DNA of 64,000 bases from Pseudomonas sp. MYb327 (GCF_040438925.1 NZ_CP159258.1:372001-436000), one strand, 5' to 3'. Counted from the stretch's first letter, positions 19,799 through 30,938 are shown. Numbers and translations are program-made. The notes: generated by a model not told the origin, from the letters alone.

Positions 19799-21509
19799 GA
19801 ATGACTCCCAGATAAATTTGAATCTTCCAGAAGACGAGACTCCGGAAACTATCGGATGTCTCAATGAGCCAATTCAAGTCGTAGACCTCTTTGCCGGCCC
19901 CGGAGGGCTTGGCGAAGGTTTTACTTCCTTGGGTGAAGGCAAACGCTTCGAGATCGTTATTTCTGCGGAAAAAGACCCAAAAGCTTGGCAAACCCTTCGA
20001 TTACGAGCTTTCTACCGACTGCTTAAAGCTCGAAGGCCCGACCTCCTTTTTGAATATTACAATTTCTGCAATGATCCAATGGCCCCCGAGACTTTCAAGC
20101 CAACTGTCGATACAGAGCACTTTTGGGACTTAGCTGGAGAGGAAGCCCAATGCATTACTCTGGGAAGCAGAGAGGGTAATACAACTCTAGATGACGTTCT
20201 GGACGCCAAGCTGAAACATAAGCGGCCATGGGTTTTGATCGGCGGGCCTCCCTGCCAGGCCTACTCGATTGTGGGGCGAGCGCGAAATCAGTCCAAGGTC
20301 GACTACAAGGCAGAGGAAGACCAGCGACATTTTTTGTACAAGGAATACCTGCGAATCATTCGGGATAGACAGCCCACGATGTTCGTTATGGAAAATGTAA
20401 AGGGAATTCTCTCTTCTAAGGTTAACAATGAGCGGATATTTTCGAATATTTTGAAGGACCTTTCAGACCCCGGCCAAGCACTTCACTTAGAAGGAGTGAG
20501 TAAAAAGTACCGTATCTACTCATTGGTGACCGGTAGCTCCTTTGGGCCTGGAGAGGATGTGGAAAAAATTGATCCAAGAACCTTTATTATCAGGGCAGAG
20601 GATTACGGTATTCCCCAAGCGAGGCATCGAGTAATCCTTTTAGGTGTTGCTACAGATAGTCTTCCGGCTTCGAATGACTGGGTAAAACTGGCTTGTGGAA
20701 AGAAGAAAGAGTCGCAAGTTTCTGTAGGGCAAGTGCTGAGCAATCTGCCTAGGCTTCGCAGTGGTCTTTCAAAAACAGCAGATAGTCAAGCAGGGTGGGT
20801 TGATGTCGTAACGGAGCAGTTGAATTATCTTAAGAGCCAGACTAATCCTGTTGACGTAAAGCTCTGGGGGGCGCTTCAAGACCTGACTAGGACCTTCGAG
20901 GGGCCGAACGTGCCGGTAAGCCCTGGTGGGAAAAGGGTAAAAAGAAAAGATTCGAGGGATGATGGCTCGACCGATAATCCGAGCTTGGATGAATGGTATT
21001 TAGATAAAAATTTAGGCTATTGGCTAAATCACGAGTCTCGTGGGCATATGCCGACAGATCTGCGTAGATATCTATTTGCTGCGGTCTACGCCAAACTTCG
21101 GGGTACTTCGCCTAAAGGTCATGATGGATTCTTCTTAGAGGGGCTGGCGCCTGATCATAAGAACTGGAAAACAGGGAAGTTTAGCGATCGATTTAGAGTG
21201 CAAGTCGAGGATAGGTACGCTACGACCATTACAAGCCATATTTCCAAAGATGGGCACTATTTCATTCATTACGATCCGACTCAGTGCAGGAGTTTGTCTG
21301 TTAGGGAGGCCGCTCGTATCCAGACATTTCCAGACAATTATTTCTTCCAAGGCAGCAGAACCGATCAGTTTCACCAAGTTGGGAATGCAGTGCCACCATT
21401 ATTGGCGTCAAAGATATCGAAGGTTGTGTTTGGCATCCTATTCGACAAGGTAAGGGATTACGACCTGCGTTTTGCTGAAGAGGCGAAGGGCGAAGAGAGC
21501 TGCGTCTAA
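19797..21509 (+). CDS. dcm: DNA (cytosine-5) methyltransferase
   Basis: About 570 residues. Ordered motifs: I VVDLFAGPGGLGEGF, IV GGPPCQAYSIVGRAR with the catalytic Cys, VI FVMENVKGI, VIII YGIPQARHRVILLG, and X HQVGNAVPPLLASKI. The target-recognition region between VIII and IX is long (roughly 200 residues), so the recognised site is probably not the simple Dcm CCWGG; it cannot be read from sequence. In-frame ATGs occur at 19767, 19791 and 19797; none has a good ribosome site, so the start is uncertain. It is divergent from vsr with overlapping starts. Lower GC than neighbouring core genes by eye. Confidence 0.93.
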   Translation: MNDSQINLNLPEDETPETIGCLNEPIQVVDLFAGPGGLGEGFTSLGEGKRFEIVISAEKDPKAWQTLRLRAFYRLLKARRPDLLFEYYNFCNDPMAPETFKPTVDTEHFWDLAGEEAQCITLGSREGNTTLDDVLDAKLKHKRPWVLIGGPPCQAYSIVGRARNQSKVDYKAEEDQRHFLYKEYLRIIRDRQPTMFVMENVKGILSSKVNNERIFSNILKDLSDPGQALHLEGVSKKYRIYSLVTGSSFGPGEDVEKIDPRTFIIRAEDYGIPQARHRVILLGVATDSLPASNDWVKLACGKKKESQVSVGQVLSNLPRLRSGLSKTADSQAGWVDVVTEQLNYLKSQTNPVDVKLWGALQDLTRTFEGPNVPVSPGGKRVKRKDSRDDGSTDNPSLDEWYLDKNLGYWLNHESRGHMPTDLRRYLFAAVYAKLRGTSPKGHDGFFLEGLAPDHKNWKTGKFSDRFRVQVEDRYATTITSHISKDGHYFIHYDPTQCRSLSVREAARIQTFPDNYFFQGSRTDQFHQVGNAVPPLLASKISKVVFGILFDKVRDYDLRFAEEAKGEESCV

Positions 21510-21536
21510 ATTGTTTGAGAGTTAGCGACTGAAACT

Positions 21537-21564
21537 AAAAAACCCCGATAGGTCGGGGTTTTTT
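21537..21564. terminator. Bidirectional terminator between dcm and nrdB
   Basis: Stem AAAAAACCCCGA / TCGGGGTTTTTT with loop TAGG, serving both convergent genes. It marks the right limit of the accessory block. Confidence 0.93.
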
Positions 21565-21613
21565 AGTTTTGCTACTTAAATTTTTACTAGCGAGTCACTA
21601 GCAAATCCAAGGA

Positions 21614-22861
21614 TCAATCCCAGCTCAAAGCCCCACCAGTCTGATACTCAATAACCCGAGTCTCAAAGAAGTTCTTCTCCTTCTTCAAGTCCATAATCTC
21701 GCTCATCCAAGGGAACGGGTTAGTCGTCCCTGGATACTCTTCCTTCAGACCAATCTGGCTCAAACGACGGTTAGCGATGAACTTGAGGTAGTCCTCCATC
21801 ATCGCCGCGTTCATGCCCAGTACGCCGCGAGGCATGGTGTCACGTGCGTATTCGATCTCCAGCTGAGTACCCTGCAGAATCATCTGGGTCGCTTCTTCCT
21901 TCATCTCGGCATCCCACAGGTGCGGGTTTTCGATTTTGATCTGGTTGATCACGTCGATGCCGAAGTTCAGGTGCATGGATTCGTCGCGCAGGATGTATTG
22001 GAACTGCTCGGCGACGCCGGTCATTTTGTTGCGGCGGCCCATGGAGAGGATTTGGGTGAAGCCGCAGTAGAAGAAGATGCCTTCCAGAACGCAGTAGTAG
22101 GCGATCAGGTTGCGCAGCAGTTCTTTGTCGGTTTCGACGGTGCCGGTTTCGAACTTCGGATCGGAGATCGAGCGGGTGTATTTCAGGCCCCAGGTGGCTT
22201 TTTTCGCGACCGATGGGATCTCGTGGTACATGTTGAAGATCTCGCCTTCATCCATGGCCAGCGATTCGATGCAGTACTGGTAGGCGTGGGTGTGGATCGC
22301 CTCTTCGAACGCTTGGCGCAGGATGTACTGGCGGCATTCCGGGTTGGTGATCAGGCGGTACACGGCCAAGACCAGGTTGTTGGCAACCAGGGAGTCGGCG
22401 GTGGAGAAGAAGCCGAGGTTGCGCATTACGATGCGGCGCTCGTCGTCGGTCAGGCCTTCCGGGTTTTTCCAGAGGGCGATGTCGGCGGTCATGTTGACTT
22501 CTTGCGGCATCCAGTGGTTTGCGCAACCGTCCAGGTACTTCTGCCAGGCCCAGTCGTACTTGAAGGGTACGAGTTGGTTGAGGTCGGCGCGGCAGTTGAT
22601 CATGCGCTTTTCGTCAACGGCGACACGGGCGGAGGCGCCTTCGAGTTCGGCGAGGCCTTCGGCGACGTCGAGGGAATCCAGGGCAGCTTTGGCGCGGGCA
22701 ACGGCAGCGGAGTCAGCGGCGGTTACGGCGCGGGCTTCGAGGGCGGCGGCACCGCCAGCGCTGTCGAGACGGTCCATGTTGGCTTCGGTGGCGTGGCCAG
22801 CGTTAGCGCTCTTGACTGCTACTTCCGTGTCTTCTTTGTCGAATTCGTCCCAGCTCAGCAT
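21614..22861 (-). CDS. nrdB: Class Ia ribonucleotide reductase, beta subunit
   Basis: 415 residues, with the NrdB-specific iron ligands and tyrosyl region: [28 protein letters not shown] (E and H ligands), [14 protein letters not shown] and [14 protein letters not shown]. The C-terminal [11 protein letters not shown] is the tail that docks on NrdA. It makes the stable radical used for reducing ribonucleotides. Start MLSWDEF has AGGAGA about eleven bases upstream. An alanine-rich N-terminal extension of about 60 residues is usual for Pseudomonas. nrdA, normally next to it, is not found anywhere in the window. Confidence 0.95.
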   Translation of the reverse strand: MLSWDEFDKEDTEVAVKSANAGHATEANMDRLDSAGGAAALEARAVTAADSAAVARAKAALDSLDVAEGLAELEGASARVAVDEKRMINCRADLNQLVPFKYDWAWQKYLDGCANHWMPQEVNMTADIALWKNPEGLTDDERRIVMRNLGFFSTADSLVANNLVLAVYRLITNPECRQYILRQAFEEAIHTHAYQYCIESLAMDEGEIFNMYHEIPSVAKKATWGLKYTRSISDPKFETGTVETDKELLRNLIAYYCVLEGIFFYCGFTQILSMGRRNKMTGVAEQFQYILRDESMHLNFGIDVINQIKIENPHLWDAEMKEEATQMILQGTQLEIEYARDTMPRGVLGMNAAMMEDYLKFIANRRLSQIGLKEEYPGTTNPFPWMSEIMDLKKEKNFFETRVIEYQTGGALSWD

Positions 22862-23113
22862 GACGTGTCGTCTCCTGCGTGAGGGCCAGATTGCCCGTGT
22901 GAAATTGATTGGTTGGTATTTCACACGGCTGTACTGGCCGCGTTGGATCTAAAGGAATCGTTTTTTGCACCAGCCAAGGCAGGCAATAAAACAGAATTTT
23001 GTACGGGGTTCCGAGAGCCTCTGATGGGCGCAATCAGCATCGAATGCTGCTGCGGGGCTTCAGACTGGCTATTCATCCCTGTAAGGGGATATTGCAGGCC
23101 CGTTTAAGGCGGC

Positions 23114-23119
23114 ATTATA
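23114..23119 (-). promoter_or_regulatory. Likely -10 box of the nrdB promoter
   Basis: TATAAT on the minus strand, about 250 bases upstream of nrdB. No clear -35 hexamer. The 22862-23410 interval otherwise shows no gene, only an AT-rich stretch near 23225-23290. Confidence 0.4.
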
Positions 23120-23287
23120 GGGAAATTTTCACGGGCGTGGTGGGGCGAATCCGCGCATGGGGCGGTCGAAAGGGCAGGTTTTTCGGTCGGAGCGAGGGTT
23201 TACAGGGCTTTGGCGGGTGCAGATTTTTTTTCGCAAAAAATGCTTGAAATCGGTTTTGCTCAAAAAACAATCAAAAAAAGGCTTTTT

Positions 23288-23303
23288 TCACTACATCTTG
23301 TGT
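23288..23303. promoter_or_regulatory. NrdR-box-like sequence
   Basis: TCACTACATCTTGTGT matches the NrdR consensus ACACTATATATAGTGT at 12 of 16 positions. NrdR represses ribonucleotide reductase genes. Boxes normally occur in pairs about 31 bp apart; I see no second copy, so this is tentative. Confidence 0.4.
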
Positions 23304-23410
23304 TTCGGAACGCTTTTCGACGACTCAAGACACAACTGAGCCCGACCGGAATCGGGCTGGAATCGACCTTCAGCCATCCGCTGAATTGATCCGATTCGGT
23401 GCAGTCACCA

Positions 23411-23674
23411 TCAGTCGCTGGAGCAGCCGTTGCCCATGACGCTGTAACGCAGGATATGCCGCTGACCTTTAGAGTCGTCGTATTCCATTTTCGCCGGGAC
23501 AACTTCACAGACATTGGGAACTTCGCTCAGGGCGATAACTTTGGCGATGTCCAGGTGCATCGAGTAAGTGTATTCCTCGATAGCCGGTTGTTGCTGCGCG
23601 ACATCAGTCTGAACCTCGTCTGCCATGGCGGTTGCGCACAGACTGCTGAGGGCCAGAACCAATAAAGCTTTCAT
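23411..23674 (-). CDS. DUF2790 small secreted protein
   Basis: 87 residues with a signal peptide (MKALLVLALSSLCATAMA). The rest has the DUF2790 pattern: EYTYSMHLDIAKVIALSEVP, then CEVVPAKMEYDDSKGQRHIL and a C-terminal GNGCS, two Cys likely forming a disulfide. Function unknown; these proteins are common and multicopy in Pseudomonas, often induced by metals or stress. AAGG lies about nine bases before the ATG. Confidence 0.85.
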   Translation of the reverse strand: MKALLVLALSSLCATAMADEVQTDVAQQQPAIEEYTYSMHLDIAKVIALSEVPNVCEVVPAKMEYDDSKGQRHILRYSVMGNGCSSD

Positions 23675-23706
23675 CTGAAATTTACCTTTTTTAGGTCGAA
23701 TGGGGT

Positions 23707-23731
23707 CACGCAACCTTTGTGGGGTTGCGTG
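23707..23731. promoter_or_regulatory. Stem-loop in the DUF2790 leader
   Basis: CACGCAACC (23707-23715) and GGTTGCGTG (23723-23731) form a perfect 9-bp stem about 33 bases upstream of the DUF2790 start on the minus strand. Could be a 5'-UTR element; purpose unknown. Confidence 0.4.
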
Positions 23732-23900
23732 TGGATCTAACTACTTGGATTTGGGTTAACTGCCTTCGTGGGGGCTGTAACTTGGTTAACTCAGGTTGCC
23801 GGGTTGGCGGAGCGAATTTTAGGCGTGGGGGTTACATTCATATAGGCGTGCTTTTGATAAACACCTTTGACAGTTTTCGTAACAATCATTGAAAACCACT

Positions 23901-23978
23901 TGTAGGAGTCGGCTAGCTGGCGATATTGGCGACGCGCTGCGTCGGGTGGGGCGTCATCGCTGGCAAGCCAGATCCTAC
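23901..23978. repeat. Inverted REP pair upstream of acs
   Basis: TGTAGGAGTCGGCTAGCTGG and, inverted, CATCGCTGGCAAGCCAGATC. The remaining 23732-24123 region should hold the acs promoter; no operator was recognised. Confidence 0.75.
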
Positions 23979-24123
23979 GGGGTGTGGGGCGACAGGAAAT
24001 CGCTGGATTACTTATCCACGACACTTGTAGGGCCTTGTTACTACCATCGTCGAATGGTTCTATTGGCCCAGCACGGCTACAACGTGGTCATACAAAAACA
24101 ACTATTCCACCGAGGTAAGAAAG

Positions 24124-26079
<1,956 letters not shown>

Positions 26080-26100
26080 GCGCCGACTCTGAGTCACAGA

Positions 26101-26137
26101 AAGCCCCGTCAGGTGTTGAGCCTGGCGGGGCTTTTTT
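26101..26137 (+). terminator. Terminator of acs
   Basis: AAGCCCCGTCAGG and CCTGGCGGGGCTT pair over 13 bp (one G-T), followed by a T run. Confidence 0.93.
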
Positions 26138-26170
26138 GTGACTGAGGGTCTTGTGTTGGCTGGGATGGCC

Positions 26171-26267
26171 TCATCGCTGGCAAGCCAGCTCCTACAAGGA
26201 TTTTCGGTGTGCGCGCGATCTGAGTTACGCCACAAAAAATTGTGGGAGCGGGCTTGCCCGCGATAGC
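26171..26267. repeat. Two REPs of different subtypes
   Basis: TCATCGCTGGCAAGCCAGCT at 26171 and TGTGGGAGCGGGCTTGCCCG at 26241. Between here and aotJ (26268-26781) only the ArgR-like site was recognised. Confidence 0.7.
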
Positions 26268-26596
26268 GGTGTATCAGACACCACTTAAGCACCGGCCAAT
26301 AATTATCGGCCTCCACTCTCGGAACGTTCCTACTGTTACCCACGATCTTTCAAGTTACTGAATGTGTAACCGCATCGCATCGATCCGGGGCATAGGGAAA
26401 CGCAAAGCACCGATTCAGGGCCTCAAGACCATCCGCGAAAAATAAGACCCAACGCTGCGCTTGCCGGATTAGAAGGCTTTGCCAATAATAGGCCCGCAAT
26501 TTGCAGCTAAGATCGGTTCACTGTCTTTTGCCTTTGCATTATTTTGCAGGGCTGTCAACGTGCCCAAACGGCTTTCTCGGTGCATCTGTAACTAGT

Positions 26597-26612
26597 TGTC
26601 GCATTGAAGAAA
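26597..26612 (+). promoter_or_regulatory. ArgR half-site upstream of aotJ
   Basis: TGTCGC-N8-AA, an exact match to the half-site consensus of the AraC-type ArgR of P. aeruginosa. A second weaker TGTCGT lies at 26628-26633, the same face arrangement as a direct repeat. Confidence 0.65.
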
Positions 26613-26781
26613 TATCGGCTTCGGGCCTGTCGTTAGAATGCCGATCACTCGCTCGTCGTTGCCTGTGTTGAAAATGCGCACGCGCAATGTAGGACGCAGC
26701 AACGCTTTCCGGTTCCACTCATTCGCATATTGGGCTATCGCTCACTCTGCCGTTTCAGCCCTTTACCGATGGAGTCCCAAG

Positions 26782-27555
26782 ATGAAGAAACTCGTGCTGC
26801 TTGGCGCCCTGGCACTGTCCGTGCTGTCCCTGCCAACCTTCGCCGATGAAAAGCCTCTGAAAATTGGTATCGAGGCGGCTTACCCTCCGTTCGCGTCCAA
26901 AGCGCCGGACGGCAGCATCGTTGGTTTCGACTACGACATCGGCAACGCCCTGTGCGAAGAGATGAAGGTCAAGTGCGTGTGGGTCGAGCAAGAATTCGAC
27001 GGCCTGATCCCGGCACTCAAAGTGCGCAAGATCGACGCGATCCTGTCGTCCATGTCGATCACTGAAGACCGCAAGAAATCCGTGGACTTCACCAACAAGT
27101 ACTACAACACCCCGGCCCGCCTCGTCATGAAGGAAGGCACTCAGGTCAGCGAAGGCCTGACCGAGCTCAAGGGCAAGAACATCGGCGTGCAGCGTGGTTC
27201 GATCCACGAGCGGTTCGCCCGCGAAGTCCTGGCCCCGCTGGGTGCCGAGATCAAACCGTACGGTTCGCAGAACGAAATCTACCTCGACGTCTCCGCCGGT
27301 CGCCTCGACGGCACCGTGGCAGACGCTACCCTGTTGAATGACGGCTTCCTGAAAACCGACGCCGGCAAAGGCTTCGCCTTCGTTGGCCCGGCATTCACCG
27401 ACGTCAAATACTTCGGCGACGGCGTGGGTATCGCGGTTCGCAAGGGTGACGCGCTGAAAGACAAGATCAACACCGCGATCGCTGCCATCCGCGAGAACGG
27501 TAAGTACAAGCAAATCCAGGACAAGTACTTCGACTTCGACATTTACGGCAAGTAA
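26782..27555 (+). CDS. aotJ: Arginine/ornithine ABC transporter, periplasmic binding protein
   Basis: 257 residues: signal peptide cleaved near FA-DE (residue 21), then [20 protein letters not shown] and [11 protein letters not shown], the standard start of family-3 basic amino acid binding proteins (HisJ/LAO type). GGAG precedes the ATG at 26782. It is the first gene of aotJQMOP, the arginine and ornithine uptake operon controlled by ArgR. A hairpin after the gene probably reduces transcription into the permease genes, so binding protein is made in excess. Confidence 0.93.
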   Translation: MKKLVLLGALALSVLSLPTFADEKPLKIGIEAAYPPFASKAPDGSIVGFDYDIGNALCEEMKVKCVWVEQEFDGLIPALKVRKIDAILSSMSITEDRKKSVDFTNKYYNTPARLVMKEGTQVSEGLTELKGKNIGVQRGSIHERFAREVLAPLGAEIKPYGSQNEIYLDVSAGRLDGTVADATLLNDGFLKTDAGKGFAFVGPAFTDVKYFGDGVGIAVRKGDALKDKINTAIAAIRENGKYKQIQDKYFDFDIYGK

Positions 27556-27577
27556 ATACGTCGCAACGACAAGTCCG

Positions 27578-27622
27578 AAATGGCGCAAGCAACAGGATCT
27601 CTGAGGTTTGCGCCATTTTTTC
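27578..27622 (+). terminator. Attenuator hairpin after aotJ
   Basis: AAATGGCGCAA (27578-27588) pairs with TTGCGCCATTT (27608-27618), followed by T residues. Probably a partial terminator inside the operon. Confidence 0.75.
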
Positions 27623-27647
27623 ATCCTAACTTTCGAGGACCTGAATC

Positions 27648-28337
27648 ATGTTGAAAGGCTACGGGGCTGTCATCCTCGATGGCGCTTGGCTGACGCTTCA
27701 GCTCGCCTTGTCGTCCATGGCGCTGGCCATTGTCCTGGGCCTGATCGGCGTGGCGCTGCGTCTGTCGCCGGTGCGCTGGCTGGCCTGGCTGGGCGACCTG
27801 TACTCCACCGTGATTCGCGGGATTCCCGACCTGGTGCTGATCCTGTTGATTTTCTACGGCGGTCAGGACCTGCTCAACCGCGTCGCACCGATACTCGGTT
27901 ACGACGACTACATCGACCTCAACCCGCTGGCCGCCGGTATCGGCACTTTGGGCTTCATCTTCGGTGCGTACCTGTCGGAAACCTTCCGTGGCGCGTTCAT
28001 GGCGATCCCGAAAGGTCAGGCTGAAGCCGGCATGGCTTACGGCATGAGCAGTTTTCAGGTGTTCTTCCGGGTGTTGGTGCCGCAGATGATTCGTCTGGCG
28101 ATTCCGGGTTTCACCAACAACTGGCTGGTATTGACCAAGGCCACCGCGCTGATTTCGGTGGTGGGTCTGCAAGACATGATGTTCAAGGCCAAGCAGGCGG
28201 CAGACGCTACCCGCGAACCTTTCACCTTCTTCCTCGCAGTGGCGGCGATGTATCTGGTGATCACCAGTGTGTCGTTGCTGGCATTGCGTCACCTTGAGAA
28301 GCGCTACTCGGTAGGCGTAAGGGCGGCTGATCTATGA
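27648..28337 (+). CDS. aotQ: Arginine/ornithine ABC transporter permease AotQ
   Basis: 229 residues, HisQ/HisM family, five membrane helices. The EAA loop is EAGMAYGMSSFQVFFRVLVP, which contacts the ATPase. Its end overlaps the start of aotM by four bases. Works as a heterodimer with AotM in the inner membrane. Confidence 0.92.
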   Translation: MLKGYGAVILDGAWLTLQLALSSMALAIVLGLIGVALRLSPVRWLAWLGDLYSTVIRGIPDLVLILLIFYGGQDLLNRVAPILGYDDYIDLNPLAAGIGTLGFIFGAYLSETFRGAFMAIPKGQAEAGMAYGMSSFQVFFRVLVPQMIRLAIPGFTNNWLVLTKATALISVVGLQDMMFKAKQAADATREPFTFFLAVAAMYLVITSVSLLALRHLEKRYSVGVRAADL

Positions 28338-29032
28338 TCTTCGACTACAACGTCATCTGGGAGGCCTTGCCGCTGTACTTCGGCGGCCTGCTGACCACCC
28401 TCAAATTGCTCGCGCTGTCGCTGTTCTTCGGCCTGCTGTGTGCGTTGCCGCTGGGCCTGATGCGCGTCTCGAAAAACGCCGTGGTCAACATGACCGCCTG
28501 GCTCTACACCTACGTGATTCGTGGCACGCCGATGCTGGTGCAGCTGTTCCTGATCTACTACGGTCTGGCGCAGTTCGAAGCGGTACGCGAAAGCTTCCTC
28601 TGGCCGTGGCTGTCCAGCGCAACGTTCTGCGCGTGCCTGGCGTTCGCGATCAACACCAGCGCCTACACCGCCGAAATCATCGCCGGCAGCCTGCGCGCCA
28701 CGCCGAACGGTGAGATTGAAGCGGCCAAGGCCATGGGCATGTCGCGCTTCAAGATGTACAAGCGCATCTTGCTGCCATCAGCCCTGCGCCGCGCGCTGCC
28801 GCAGTACAGCAACGAAGTGATCATGATGCTGCAGACCACCAGCCTGGCGTCCATCGTGACGCTGATCGACATCACCGGTGCCGCGCGCACGGTCAACGCC
28901 CAGTTCTACCTGCCGTTCGAGGCCTATATCACCGCCGGCGTGTTCTACCTGTGCCTGACCTTCATTCTGGTGAAGCTGTTCAAACTGGCCGAGCGCCGCT
29001 GGCTGGGCTACCTGGCCCCGCGGAAGCACTGA
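28334..29032 (+). CDS. aotM: Arginine/ornithine ABC transporter permease AotM
   Basis: 232 residues with five membrane helices; EAA loop EAAKAMGMSRFKMYKRILLP. RGTPMLVQLFLIYYGLAQFE is the typical HisM-type stretch. The ATG overlaps the aotQ stop (ATGA). Partner of AotQ. Confidence 0.93.
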   Translation: MIFDYNVIWEALPLYFGGLLTTLKLLALSLFFGLLCALPLGLMRVSKNAVVNMTAWLYTYVIRGTPMLVQLFLIYYGLAQFEAVRESFLWPWLSSATFCACLAFAINTSAYTAEIIAGSLRATPNGEIEAAKAMGMSRFKMYKRILLPSALRRALPQYSNEVIMMLQTTSLASIVTLIDITGAARTVNAQFYLPFEAYITAGVFYLCLTFILVKLFKLAERRWLGYLAPRKH

Positions 29033-29033
29033 T

Positions 29034-30146
29034 ATGGAACGCATCGATCATTCATTGCCATGGAGCCACCTGGGCAGCGAACGGCAGATTTCGGTGTTCC
29101 GCTTCGGCAGTGGCGAGCGTAAGGCTTATATCCAGGCCAGCCTGCACGCCGATGAATTGCCGGGGATGCGCACCGCTTGGGCGCTGAAAAAGCGCTTGGC
29201 CGAACTCGAAGCCCAAGGCTTGCTCAACGGTGTGATCGAACTGGTTCCGGTAGCTAATCCACTGGGCCTCGGTCAACTGCTGCAAGGCAACCATCAAGGA
29301 CGTTTCGAGGCGGGCAGTGGCAAGAACTTCAACCGCGATTTCGTCGAGCTGAGCGCGCCTGTCGCCGCAGCACTCGATGGCCATCTCGGTGATGATCCGC
29401 ACGCCAATATTCGCCTGATCCGTCAGGCGATGGCTGATCATCTGGCTGCATTGCCACCGGCCAGCAGCCAGTTACAGGGCATGCAGCGCATTTTGCTCAG
29501 CCATGCCTGCACCGCCGACGTGGTGCTGGACCTGCATTGCGATGCCGAAGCGGCGCTGCACATGTACGCCTTGCCGCAGCACTGGCCGCAATGGCGTTCG
29601 CTGGCTGCGCACTTGAATGTGCGGGTCGGTTTGCTGGCTGAAGATTCCGGCGGCAGTTCGTTCGACGAAGCCTGTTCGCTGCCGTGGTTGCGCTTGTCGC
29701 GTCTGTTCCCGGACGCGCAGATTTCGCTGGCTTGCCTGGCGACTACCCTTGAATTGGGTGGTCAGGCCGATACCGGTCGTGCTGAGACCGAGGCGTACGC
29801 CGAGGGCATTCTGGCGTTCCTCGCCGAGCAAGGACTGATCAATGGCGACTGGCCAAAACCTGCGCAGGAAGCGTGCGAAGGCCTGCCGTTCGAAGGCACC
29901 GAATTGCTGTTCGCGCCGCATCCCGGTGTGGTGAGTTTTCTGCGTCAACCCGGCGAATGGGTTGAAGCCGGAGACGAGATTTTTGAAGTGATCGATCCGT
30001 TGTCGGATCGGGTCAGCACGGTGTGTGCTGGTACGTCCGGGGTGCTGTTTGCCATTGAGCGGCTGCGTTATGCCCAACCCGGTTTCTGGCTGGCCAAGGT
30101 GGCGGGGCGCGAAGCGCTGCGTCACGGGCGCTTGCTCAACGACTGA
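29034..30146 (+). CDS. aotO: AotO: succinylglutamate desuccinylase/aspartoacylase-family protein
   Basis: 370 residues, member of the M14-like zinc deacylase family: HADELPGMRTAWALK supplies the first His and Glu, NFNRDF the substrate Arg/Asn loop, and LDLHCDAEA the last zinc His. The C-terminal domain (GVVSFLRQPGEWVEAGDEIFE) is a barrel-sandwich unit. In P. aeruginosa the gene is part of aotJQMOP but is not required for transport as reported; its substrate is not established. It starts one base after aotM. Confidence 0.88.
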   Translation: MERIDHSLPWSHLGSERQISVFRFGSGERKAYIQASLHADELPGMRTAWALKKRLAELEAQGLLNGVIELVPVANPLGLGQLLQGNHQGRFEAGSGKNFNRDFVELSAPVAAALDGHLGDDPHANIRLIRQAMADHLAALPPASSQLQGMQRILLSHACTADVVLDLHCDAEAALHMYALPQHWPQWRSLAAHLNVRVGLLAEDSGGSSFDEACSLPWLRLSRLFPDAQISLACLATTLELGGQADTGRAETEAYAEGILAFLAEQGLINGDWPKPAQEACEGLPFEGTELLFAPHPGVVSFLRQPGEWVEAGDEIFEVIDPLSDRVSTVCAGTSGVLFAIERLRYAQPGFWLAKVAGREALRHGRLLND

Positions 30147-30173
30147 CTGACTGTTTTTGTGAGAACCGACCGC

Positions 30174-30938
30174 ATGTACAAACTTGAAGTCCAAGACCTG
30201 CATAAACGCTATGGCAGTCACGAAGTGCTCAAGGGTGTGTCCCTGAAAGCGGCGGCTGGCGATGTGATCAGCATCATCGGCTCCAGTGGCTCCGGCAAAA
30301 GTACCTTCCTGCGCTGCATCAACCTGCTGGAGCAGCCGCACGCGGGCAGGATCCTGCTCAACAATGAAGAGCTGAAGCTGGTGGCGAACAAGGACGGCGG
30401 CATGAAGGCCGCCGATCCGAAACAGTTGCAACGCATGCGTTCGCGCCTGTCGATGGTGTTCCAGCATTTCAACCTGTGGTCGCACATGACCGCGCTGGAA
30501 AACATCATGGAAGCGCCGGTCCACGTGCTGGGCGTATCCAAGGCCGAGGCCCGTGAAAAGGCCGAGCACTACCTGAACAAGGTCGGCGTGGCCCATCGTA
30601 AAGATGCTTATCCGGGCCACATGTCCGGCGGCGAACAACAACGCGTGGCGATTGCCCGTGCGCTGGCGATGGAACCGGAAGTGATGCTGTTCGACGAACC
30701 GACCTCGGCCCTCGACCCAGAGCTGGTCGGCGACGTGCTGAAAGTGATGCAGGCCCTGGCCCAGGAAGGCCGGACCATGGTCGTGGTAACCCACGAAATG
30801 GGTTTCGCCCGTGAAGTGTCGAACCAGTTGGTGTTCCTGCATAAGGGTGTCGTCGAAGAAAGCGGCAACCCGCGCGAAGTGCTGGTGAACCCGCAATCCG
30901 AGCGTCTGCAGCAATTCCTTTCGGGCAGCCTGAAGTAA
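30174..30938 (+). CDS. aotP: Arginine/ornithine ABC transporter ATP-binding protein
   Basis: 254 residues. Walker A GSSGSGKSTFL, Q-loop MVFQHFNLW, signature MSGGEQQRVAIARAL, Walker B VMLFDEPTSALDP, and H-loop VVTHEMGF. Powers AotQM. An in-frame GTG at 30159 is an alternative start; the ATG at 30174 matches the usual MYKLEVQDLHKRYG beginning. Confidence 0.93.
   Translation: MYKLEVQDLHKRYGSHEVLKGVSLKAAAGDVISIIGSSGSGKSTFLRCINLLEQPHAGRILLNNEELKLVANKDGGMKAADPKQLQRMRSRLSMVFQHFNLWSHMTALENIMEAPVHVLGVSKAEAREKAEHYLNKVGVAHRKDAYPGHMSGGEQQRVAIARALAMEPEVMLFDEPTSALDPELVGDVLKVMQALAQEGRTMVVVTHEMGFAREVSNQLVFLHKGVVEESGNPREVLVNPQSERLQQFLSGSLK

Noticed and set aside
23339..23358. AGCCCGA/TCGGGCT hairpin downstream of the DUF2790 gene as terminator
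   Set aside because: No T run follows on the minus strand and the stem is short, so termination is not supported.
29472..30914. 480-residue minus-strand frame over aotO/aotP
   Set aside because: Antisense of two well-supported genes of one operon.
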